Shown here piece after piece: positions 27,701 through 33,879 of a stretch of DNA of 64,000 nucleotides (position 1 is its first letter; each line of letters starts with the position of its first letter). The position numbers and the translations under genes are program-made. The notes beneath the pieces were generated by a model, which was not told where the DNA came from, made no database searches, and worked only from the letters and a program-made list of their open reading frames with translations. Source of the DNA: Oscillospiraceae bacterium (GTDB taxonomy: Bacteria > Bacillota > Clostridia > Oscillospirales > CAG-382); contig SVRI01000003.1 in the NCBI GenBank assembly GCA_015064895.1, positions 1 through 64,000 of the forward strand, given 5' to 3'.

Positions 27701-27733
27701 GGCGACAGGGTTGAAATCAAAATCAAAATGTAA
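24716..27733 (+). CDS. GH99-like (WbsX-type) protein with copper-amine-oxidase-N-like C-terminal domain
   Basis: 1005 residues. GAAAGGA stands 8 bases before the ATG at 24716, favouring it over the ATG at 24707. Residues 1-385 look like two beta-sandwich (LamG/concanavalin-like) modules. Residues 390-740 form a GH99-like or WbsX-like TIM barrel (DEGLPETADWEIKWMAEHGL, LIWEAGAGSP, MMFSTWNEYGEG). A carbohydrate-binding-like beta domain follows, and the last 60 residues (IGKDVALIDGKEVKLERPVE) resemble the Cu_amine_oxidN1 stalk domain. True GH99 enzymes are endo-alpha-mannosidases, but the activity of the WbsX branch is unknown. No signal peptide, odd for a stalk domain normally found outside cells. 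Confidence 0.8.
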   Translation: MKIDTRRTKDAVYIIDDLYMHETNHLVPSGYDLDARGAKYSTDPCWKRGYDLETEDSLNAPATLSRRFMPVREGKAGLNFIFAIKRGDGFFVEFYDDMDKVAFTLSQKNGLFYWNDTALPVEASRKLHSLNVEFDIEKKEAKVAFAGKYCGTYEVLTDNIARYVAGYRDGDKGACHLKQIHLHINYLVNDRNEVHEDGALFYNWIIENTGGASAYTSYYYEGFKHYTNVICASKGASGRCRREFEKQTGKVCFEVKYLTKNTSGEGVKLSLTTGGKETLNFFDEGTALLSENGTVLRKHNPYVWQTFMVVANTDTKTAEVYLNGKKCQSAIFDADFFDGISVSYTPEKGGVMKFTDVFAYIIQPEPEDYPKPPVLPEKDERYVTGMNICSLWHNGEHVGWDAISAFKDNLTYLGFYDEGLPETADWEIKWMAEHGLDCEFYCWYCSQTKAPNLKTLLSDAIHNGHFKAKYADYMKLALIWEAGAGSPASPKDVEDYYIPYFEDYFFSDPRYLSIDGVAIISVYNIEKVARDLGGYDKVKEVMELLRASAKRCGFKDMAIITCGEPNENRRSASIDGVYAYGWGHFGYVPDYQIGRMQSQLDMNLLHVVPTVSVGYNDVAWRKSRHPMIDCEDMGKVIKWFKDDVLPSYSHFDEEWKKKLMMFSTWNEYGEGTYICPGNLKGFGYLNEMRKAVTKNADSFESDRPSQASLDRISYLYPKGRELLSALLYTKREAPTKAVCEYKYDTPESVNMWQGVNEVALSFKDGRVCGHGSAWDPQIITDVDIDAESVDAISLKIATASAGFPVNWERPEASPVQVFFMREGDEAFAGARMLLAGTTAEDGSLVFFTKENPEWCGRITKIRIDPTESKGNFEIENLKALTFDDGKVRYKTYIDGKEYNCHYRTKLEDGKFYVSFEPLRHFHLFTRTYYEWDKEEQTLMVKSYHDKVSYWTIGKDVALIDGKEVKLERPVEMFDGLPYLPLDEFCMAADLEYSIDGDRVEIKIKM

Positions 27734-27744
27734 ATTTGTTCAGA

Positions 27745-27773
27745 AAAAGCACTTCGAAAGAGGTGCTTTTTTT
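27745..27773 (+). terminator. Terminator of the FliB/GH29/GH99-like operon
   Basis: Stem AAAAGCAC/GTGCTTTT with loop of 10 and seven T in a row at the end. Confidence 0.75.
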
Positions 27774-27783
27774 ATGTATTCTC

Positions 27784-27812
27784 TTGTAATTTGTTCTCTG
27801 CTATGCTACAAT
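27784..27812 (+). promoter_or_regulatory. Promoter of the DUF4432 gene
   Basis: TTGTAA, 17-bp spacer, TACAAT, 37 bp before the start codon. Confidence 0.65.
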
Positions 27813-27848
27813 TATTTTGAATAATTGTGATGAAAAGAGGTAGACACA

Positions 27849-28811
27849 ATGAACAAATACACAGGACATCCCAAACAGCTTTACGGCATAGAAGAAATGC
27901 GTCTTTGCGGCGGCAAAGGCGACGGCATGAGAATGCTGTATGTAAGAAACGGAAAGGGACTTGAATTCTGGGTAAGCCTTGACAGGTGTGCCGACATCAC
28001 ACGTCTTTCCCTTCACGGAGACAACTTCAGCTTTATCTCGGCGTGCGGATACGTTTCGCCCGAATATTACGACAAAGACGGCGTAGGCTTTTTAAAATCG
28101 TTTACGGCAGGCTTCTGTACTACCTGCGGACTTACGGCGGTGGGAAGCCCTTGCGAGGATGACGGTGAGGTACTTCCGCTTCACGGCACAATTTCCAACA
28201 CTCCCTGTGAATCTTTCGGCTATTGGGAAGAGAGCGACGGACTTCATATAAAGGCTCTTGTCAGAGATGCTCGGATTTTCTCCCATAAGCTGGTGCTTGA
28301 AAGGGAATATGTTGTGTCCCTTGATGAAAATGTAATTACAATGACAGACAAGGTCAAGAACGTCGGCTCTGCAACTTCTCCTTATGAAATCATGTACCAT
28401 TGCAACATGGGTTATCCCCTCATTTCCGAGAATGTGGAAATAAAGATACCTGCCACAAAGGTAATTCCGAGAAATGAACACTCGGCAACGGGGCTTGAAA
28501 ACTGCTTAAAGGCAGAAAAGCATCAGAGCGGTTATGAAGAAATGTGCTTCTACCATGAATTGTCGGGTACAGCTGAGGTTTCGGTATTCAATCCCGATAT
28601 TAACAAGGGCATGAAGCTGACCTTTGACACAAAAGAGCTTAAATGCTTTACCCAGTGGAAGATGATGGGTGAATATGACTACGTAATGGGACTTGAACCG
28701 GGTAACTGCAACCCCGACGGCAGAGATGTAATGAGAGAAAAGGGATTGCTCGAGTTCCTTAAGCCCGATGAAGAAAGATGTCAGACATTGAAGTTTGAGT
28801 TTGTAGGATAA
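27849..28811 (+). CDS. DUF4432 family aldose-1-epimerase-like protein
   Basis: 320 residues, soluble. The galactose-mutarotase-like fold is suggested by VSLDRCADITRLSLHGDNFSF near the N-terminus, LPLHGTISNTPCES near residue 117 (conserved His) and YEIMYHCNMGYPLI near residue 180. DUF4432 proteins accompany sugar catabolism genes and probably interconvert anomers or bind a sugar acid; the substrate is not known. AGAGGTAG precedes the ATG. The TAA stop is immediately followed by GCGGGG, the edge of a family A repeat. Confidence 0.86.
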   Translation: MNKYTGHPKQLYGIEEMRLCGGKGDGMRMLYVRNGKGLEFWVSLDRCADITRLSLHGDNFSFISACGYVSPEYYDKDGVGFLKSFTAGFCTTCGLTAVGSPCEDDGEVLPLHGTISNTPCESFGYWEESDGLHIKALVRDARIFSHKLVLEREYVVSLDENVITMTDKVKNVGSATSPYEIMYHCNMGYPLISENVEIKIPATKVIPRNEHSATGLENCLKAEKHQSGYEEMCFYHELSGTAEVSVFNPDINKGMKLTFDTKELKCFTQWKMMGEYDYVMGLEPGNCNPDGRDVMREKGLLEFLKPDEERCQTLKFEFVG

Positions 28812-29098
28812 GCGGGGAGCCCCCGCAGGCAACTCACGGGCAATCGTTACAATTAACAAGCCCTCGGTGTCGCTTAACGAACACCGTTTGGTCGGCATAA
28901 ATTCGACCGACCAAACTCAGCGACAAACGGCCCTATGCGGTCGCCCGAAAACCGACAAATCACGCACATACAGACAACGGGTGGGCACACAGGCACAGCC
29001 CCCTACAATTAAAATTGCGCCGAGTTCGTTAAGCGGCACCTGACATTTCGGTTTTTGCAAAGATATACCGTGAATTGTCAGCGGCGACTCGCCGCAAA
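28810..29098. repeat. Palindromic repeat family A, inverted copy with inserted sequence
   Basis: Read on the minus strand this shows the usual order, with the hairpin GTTTGGTCGG..CCGACCAAAC at 28889-28917, TGTCGCTTAA, and GCGGGGAGCC at the DUF4432 stop codon. Extra GC-rich palindromes such as GTTCGTTAAGCGGC fill the middle, and GGCGACTCGCCGC ends it just before the next ribosome site. No gene is seen here. Confidence 0.7.
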
Positions 29099-29113
29099 AA
29101 AGGAGCAACAACC

Positions 29114-30049
29114 ATGAAAAAAACATTCTTTTATTTTGACGATGTAATATGGCTGTTCAGAGACCTGACAAGAGGAAATTACGACTCGATTTTCGACCAT
29201 TTTTACCTCAAGATATTTAAAGAAGCCCATGAAAAATACGGTCTTAAGGTGCAGATGAACGTCTTTTACCGCACCGACTACTTTTACGGCACGGATGAGT
29301 TTACTCTATCGGAAATGACCGACAAATACAAGGCTGAGTTTGAAGCAAATTCCGACTGGCTGAGATTTGGCTACCACTCAAAGCAGGAGTTTCCCGACTA
29401 TCCTTTAATCAACATTTCCTATGAGGATATGACGAAGGATTTTCTCAGCATAAAGAACGAGGTTGTCCGCTTTGCAGGAGAAAAGAGTTTTTCAAATGTA
29501 GTCTGCTCCCACTGGAGACCCATAAGCAAGGCGGGATGCCGTGCACTTGCCGACAACGGCATTGTGCTTATAAATGCCACGGGCGGAGACACAAGGGAGC
29601 TGGAGGATGACCTGTCCACGCTCCCTTACGGACATTCCTTCAGAGTGCTTCACAACAGACAGCCTGAAACAAAGCTCTTTACGAGAATTTCGCTCAACAA
29701 GGCGATTTCCACCTCCGTCTGTGCATATAATCACCTCACGCAGAAACAGCTTGATGAAACAAACCTGAATTTCAAGGCTGTTTACGACGAGGAAATCGGC
29801 GTATATTTCAAACAGCTTCTTACCCACGGAACTGTTATAAACCTTTCAAAGCTCGAGGATATGCAAGAGGAATACGAGAAGCTTCTGCCATGCGAGTTTG
29901 CCTCCTTCGGCGGACATGAGCAGTACTTCTATCCCGACTATTTTGCTTATCAGCCCGACCACGGCGAAAAGCTGCTCAAGGCTTGTGAGATTATGTCGGA
30001 TGCGGGCTTTGAGTTTGCGTTTGCGGATGACATTATAAAACAAAAGTAA
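29114..30049 (+). CDS. Polysaccharide deacetylase-like protein
   Basis: 311 residues. The ATG at 29114 follows AAGGAG; 13 upstream in-frame codons come from the repeat. The sequence FFYFDDVIWLFRDLT at the start has the paired Asp of NodB-type folds, with KVQMNVFYRTDYFYG and WLRFGYHSKQEFPDYPL further on; SHWRPISKAGCRAL and ASFGGHEQYFYPDYF give additional histidines. The pattern is that of glycoside hydrolase/deacetylase barrel proteins rather than classical chitin deacetylases, and catalysis is unproved. No signal peptide. It could remove acetyl groups from imported sugars. Confidence 0.7.
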   Translation: MKKTFFYFDDVIWLFRDLTRGNYDSIFDHFYLKIFKEAHEKYGLKVQMNVFYRTDYFYGTDEFTLSEMTDKYKAEFEANSDWLRFGYHSKQEFPDYPLINISYEDMTKDFLSIKNEVVRFAGEKSFSNVVCSHWRPISKAGCRALADNGIVLINATGGDTRELEDDLSTLPYGHSFRVLHNRQPETKLFTRISLNKAISTSVCAYNHLTQKQLDETNLNFKAVYDEEIGVYFKQLLTHGTVINLSKLEDMQEEYEKLLPCEFASFGGHEQYFYPDYFAYQPDHGEKLLKACEIMSDAGFEFAFADDIIKQK

Positions 30050-30109
30050 CTATAATATCTTGAATATCTTGGGTCGAGCGTATCGAATGAGTGAAAGAAT
30101 TATTGCGAT

Positions 30110-30210
30110 GTAGGGGATGGCGTCCTCGACATCCCGTATGTAATCTAAAACAGCTCATTACCCGATTATAACATAGAATGATTCGGGACGTCCGGGAGGC
30201 CGTCCCCTAC
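30110..30210. mobile_element. MITE-like element, family C, inverted copy, 101 bp
   Basis: Left end GTAGGGGATGGCGTCCTCGA and right end, on the other strand, GTAGGGGACGGCCTCCCGG: the reverse arrangement of the copy at 5651. Core is AT-rich. It lies 26 bp before the next start codon. Confidence 0.75.
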
Positions 30211-30235
30211 AAAAAACGTGATTGGAGCTAAAGCC

Positions 30236-31921
30236 ATGAGCCTTAATAATTTCAGATACAGCACCGAAAAAAACACACTTAAAAGAGAATACCTTGTTCC
30301 CACAAGGGTTGTTACCCAAAAGGATGCGGACAATGCCGACTATCTTCTTTCAGATACACCCAGACAGGCGGTAATCGGAAGCAAAGATGGGTGTATTCTC
30401 AAAGAGGGCGCATATGTTGTCGTAGACTTCGGAAGCGAACTCCACGGCGGTGTAAGTATCACAACGGGAAAGATTGAAAAAAACGAAAAGAACCCCTACG
30501 GAAGCGGATGCACCTACGGAAAACTGAGACTTGTTTTCGGCGAAAGTGTTTCCGAAGCAACGTCCGCCCTCGGAGACGGAGACGGCGCACTCAATGACCA
30601 TGCCTTTCGTGATATGACAGTTGACATGAGCAATCTTTCAACACAGATTTTCGGCTCTACAGGCTACAGATTTCTTAAAATCGAGGCGATAGACGGTGAT
30701 TTTACTCTTAGCTCCGTCAAGGCGGTTTTTGAGTATAAGGACATAGAATACAAGGGCAGTTTTACCTGCTCCGATGAAAGAATAAACGAAATTTTCAATA
30801 CCGCCGCATACACGGTACACCTCAACATGCAGGACTACATCTGGGACGGCATAAAGCGCGACAGACTTGTGTGGATAGGGGATATGCACCCCGAGGTTTC
30901 GACAATAATGTCGGTGTTCGGGGATGACGAAAGTATAAGAAAAAGCCTTGATTTGTGCCGTGACGGATTTTCACTTGATAACGACACCCCTTGGATGATT
31001 TACCCCAGCTATTCGGGTACATGGATAACAATTCACAGGGATTACTATATGAAAAACGGCGATATGGAGTATCTTATTGAGCAGAAGGAATATCTGACGG
31101 GACTTGTAAATCTGCTCTGCGAAAAAATCCATGCCGACGGCTCGGTTGACTTTTTGGGCGGTTATCTCTTTGTTGACTGGAGCAGTGCCAATACTCCCGA
31201 AATGGAGGCAGGCTTCAGAGGCAGCATAGTAATGGCTTTGAACTCTGCCGCCGACATTTTTGAAATCCTTGGCGACAAGGACATGAAAAGAAAGTGCCTT
31301 GATACCATCGATAATTTAAAGAAGATTGTCCCCGAATATAAGGGCAACAAGCAGGTTACTGCAATGTGTTACCTTTCGGGACTTATTGATGAGAAAACCG
31401 CCGAGGAAATCTTGACGACGGATTTACTCTCGGGACTTTCCACCTTCTACGGCTACTATGTACTTTTAGCTCTTTCCAAAATGGGAAGAACAAAAGAGGC
31501 ACTTGAAATTGTAAGAGGCTACTGGGGAGCAATGCTGGATTTGGGTGCTACCACCTTCTGGGAAGATTTTGATATCGACTGGACACAAAATGCGGCACGT
31601 ATTGACGAAATCGTACCCGAAAACAAGGTTGATGTTCACACTTCCTACGGCAAGCATTGTTATATAAAACTCCGTCATTCACTCTGCCACGGCTGGGCAA
31701 GCGGACCCGCACCTTTTCTTATGAGACACATACTCGGTGTCGAGGTGCTTGATGCGGGATGTAAGCGGGTTAAGATTTCACCAAACCTCTGCGGACTTGA
31801 ATGGGTAAAGGGTACATATCCTACACCCTATGGAGTTGTTGAAGTTGAACACAGAAGGACGGACGGCAGAATCGAAAGCAAAATAAATGTACCTGACAGC
31901 ATTGAAGTAGTGGAGGCATAA
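30236..31921 (+). CDS. GH78-like (alpha-L-rhamnosidase-related) six-hairpin glycosidase
   Basis: 561 residues from the ATG at 30236 after TTGGAG. The N-terminal 190 residues are beta-rich (VVVDFGSELHGGVSI, GSTGYRFLKIEAID), the rest an (alpha/alpha)6 barrel. DGIKRDRLVWIGDMHPE at about residues 202-218 takes the place of the GH78 motif DCPQRDERLGWTGD; here RDR replaces RDE, so the general acid of classical rhamnosidases is not in its usual place. LCHGWASGPAPFL near residue 490 is a family hallmark. Cytoplasmic. It is 2 bp from the following FAD oxidoreductase, so the two are translationally linked. Rhamnosidase activity is plausible but not certain. Confidence 0.8.
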   Translation: MSLNNFRYSTEKNTLKREYLVPTRVVTQKDADNADYLLSDTPRQAVIGSKDGCILKEGAYVVVDFGSELHGGVSITTGKIEKNEKNPYGSGCTYGKLRLVFGESVSEATSALGDGDGALNDHAFRDMTVDMSNLSTQIFGSTGYRFLKIEAIDGDFTLSSVKAVFEYKDIEYKGSFTCSDERINEIFNTAAYTVHLNMQDYIWDGIKRDRLVWIGDMHPEVSTIMSVFGDDESIRKSLDLCRDGFSLDNDTPWMIYPSYSGTWITIHRDYYMKNGDMEYLIEQKEYLTGLVNLLCEKIHADGSVDFLGGYLFVDWSSANTPEMEAGFRGSIVMALNSAADIFEILGDKDMKRKCLDTIDNLKKIVPEYKGNKQVTAMCYLSGLIDEKTAEEILTTDLLSGLSTFYGYYVLLALSKMGRTKEALEIVRGYWGAMLDLGATTFWEDFDIDWTQNAARIDEIVPENKVDVHTSYGKHCYIKLRHSLCHGWASGPAPFLMRHILGVEVLDAGCKRVKISPNLCGLEWVKGTYPTPYGVVEVEHRRTDGRIESKINVPDSIEVVEA

Positions 31922-31923
31922 CA

Positions 31924-33126
31924 ATGTTTATAAACGAAACACTCAAAACAAAGATAACAAAAGAATACGATGTAATTGTCTGCGGCGGCGGTTTTGCAGG
32001 AATTTCCGCATCGCTTGCCTCGGCACGAATGGGTAAGAAAACACTCCTTCTCGAAAAAATGTATATGCTCGGCGGCCTCGGCACTGCGGGTATTGTTACG
32101 ATATATCTTCCTCTTTGCGACGGATTCGGAAAACAGGTTTCTTTCGGTATTGCAGAAGAACTCCTGCGTTTTTCCATATCCGAGGGCTGTGAGGCAAGAT
32201 ACCCCGAAAACTGGCTTGACGGAATTGGTACAAGAGGGGAGAATGACAAGAGGTTTGAGGTTCAGTATAACCCGCACATCTTTGCTATGAAGATAGAAAA
32301 ATTTCTTCTTGATGCAGGCGTTGACATTATGTACGGTACATATGCCGTTGCTGTCGATAAAAATGATGATAAAATAGAGCATATCATAGTGGAAAACAAA
32401 TCAGGCAGATACGCATATAAGACAAAATCAGTCGTTGATGCAACGGGCGACTGCGACATTGCGCTTTTTGCAGATGCTCCCACAGATACCTTCGAGCAGG
32501 GTAACATCCTTGCCGCATGGTACTATTCTCTCGGCAAAGACGGATATAATCTCAGAATCTACGGTGCAGCAGATATTCCCGACGAAGAAAAAGTGAACGG
32601 AAACAAAACCGAATATCTTGTCGACAGACGTTTTTCGGGACTCGATGCTGAGGAAATATCCGAAATGGTATGTCTTTCCCATAGGGCAACATTCAATAAT
32701 GTGATGAAAAAACGCAAAGAGGATGAAAGTTATATTCCCGTCACCATGACAAGTATACCGCAGATAAGAATGACAAGAAAAATTGTCGGAGAATATGTGC
32801 TTAAAAACGAAGAAGTGCACAAATATTTCGAGGATTCCATAGGCATGGTGTCCAATTGGAAAAAGAGGGGACCTGTATATGAAGTGCCCTTCAGAACCCT
32901 TTATTCGGGTAAGGTTAAGAATCTTATTTGTGCAGGCAGATGCACAAGTACTGACCAGACGCTCTGGGATGTTATGAGAGTAATTCCTTGCTGTGCCGTA
33001 ACAGGTGAGGCGGCAGGTACGGCAGCTGCCATGACAGACGATTTTACAAGCCTTGATGTAAAAGAACTTCAGAAAATTCTTGTAAATAACGGTGTTGTAC
33101 TGCATGAAAATGATTTGAAAGGATAA
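31924..33126 (+). CDS. FAD-dependent oxidoreductase (FAD_oxidored family)
   Basis: 400 residues. A Rossmann dinucleotide motif opens the protein (DVIVCGGGFAGISASLAS), then KKTLLLEKMYMLGGLGTAG, as in the family that often sits with glycosidases in gut bacteria. A second FAD contact is likely at NLICAGRCTSTDQTLWDV near residue 340, and AVTGEAAGTAAAM closes the fold. It starts 2 bp after the GH78-like gene with GGAGG before the ATG. Some members of this group oxidise sugars so that glycosidic bonds break by elimination; that role is a hypothesis here. Confidence 0.82.
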   Translation: MFINETLKTKITKEYDVIVCGGGFAGISASLASARMGKKTLLLEKMYMLGGLGTAGIVTIYLPLCDGFGKQVSFGIAEELLRFSISEGCEARYPENWLDGIGTRGENDKRFEVQYNPHIFAMKIEKFLLDAGVDIMYGTYAVAVDKNDDKIEHIIVENKSGRYAYKTKSVVDATGDCDIALFADAPTDTFEQGNILAAWYYSLGKDGYNLRIYGAADIPDEEKVNGNKTEYLVDRRFSGLDAEEISEMVCLSHRATFNNVMKKRKEDESYIPVTMTSIPQIRMTRKIVGEYVLKNEEVHKYFEDSIGMVSNWKKRGPVYEVPFRTLYSGKVKNLICAGRCTSTDQTLWDVMRVIPCCAVTGEAAGTAAAMTDDFTSLDVKELQKILVNNGVVLHENDLKG

Positions 33127-33137
33127 AAGAGATAATT

Positions 33138-33674
33138 ATGACAAAAACACAAATAAAAGAACTGATAAAATCAGCTGTTAATTCCCATAAGCTTTGCGGA
33201 GTTTCGCTGAAATTTGATAACAGAAACAGTTGTGTGATACCGCTTTCGTTTGGTGAAAAGCTGTTTTTATCAGCGGCTGAACAAGATTTTTTGCTGGACG
33301 GTTTTTCAATCAGAAGATTTCGTGATGCAACAAAGGCTGTTTTGGCAGGCGATATGTATCAAAGAATTATAGAATCCGAAGGTCTTTTGGATAACCTTAA
33401 AACACCCGATGTGGATGTGACGGATTGGAACAGTGTTTTTACCTCCTTGTCCAAAATGAAAAAGAATGTAATTGTTGAATGTGAAGATGAAGATCCGAAC
33501 AAAGCAGGCTTTGCCATCGGAAAAATTCTTAAAGTTTGCAAAAACAAAGTTTATATAAAGCATTTCGATGCTGACGGTGTATGGGAGAATGAGCCTGTTG
33601 AAATCCCGTATTCTGAAATAACATCGGTCACCTTCGGTTCAAGATACGTTGAAACATTTTCAAAGTATGTGTAA
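33138..33674 (+). CDS. Hypothetical protein with C-terminal beta-barrel-like domain
   Basis: 178 residues, soluble, not recognised. The first half is mainly helical (DFLLDGFSIRRFRDATKAVL). The second half, from about residue 112, reads as a small SH3- or Sm-like beta barrel: GFAIGKILKVCKNKVYIKHF, then GVWENEPVEIPYSEITSV. It is 11 bp after the oxidoreductase and probably in its operon, although the family D hairpin follows at once. Confidence 0.65.
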   Translation: MTKTQIKELIKSAVNSHKLCGVSLKFDNRNSCVIPLSFGEKLFLSAAEQDFLLDGFSIRRFRDATKAVLAGDMYQRIIESEGLLDNLKTPDVDVTDWNSVFTSLSKMKKNVIVECEDEDPNKAGFAIGKILKVCKNKVYIKHFDADGVWENEPVEIPYSEITSVTFGSRYVETFSKYV

Positions 33675-33679
33675 CTAAA

Positions 33680-33823
33680 AAAGCCTTCCCCGAAGATTTG
33701 GGGAAGGTGTCAAAATCTCTGATTTTGACGGATGAGGCTTGACGGACGAGGCTTGAAAGCGTGTGTTTTACCTCCTCAGTCAGCTACGCTGACAGCTCCC
33801 CCTTCTTGACAAGGGGAAGCCTT
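33680..33823. mobile_element. MITE-like element, family D, copy 2
   Basis: Ends AAGCCTTCCCC and, on the other strand, AAGGCTTCCCC. Its first hairpin, CCTTCCCC/GGGGAAGG, begins 10 bp after the preceding stop codon and could end transcription. Contains CCTCAGTCAGCTACGCTGACA. Confidence 0.72.
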
Positions 33824-33879
33824 AAGTAACACATACTTACTCATATTTTGCAACTCGAGAATTGTGAAAGGAATCAAAT

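Noticed and set aside
33138..33674. WYL-domain regulator
   Set aside because: The C-terminal barrel is suggestive, but there is no helix-turn-helix and no W-Y-L motif, so no function is assigned.
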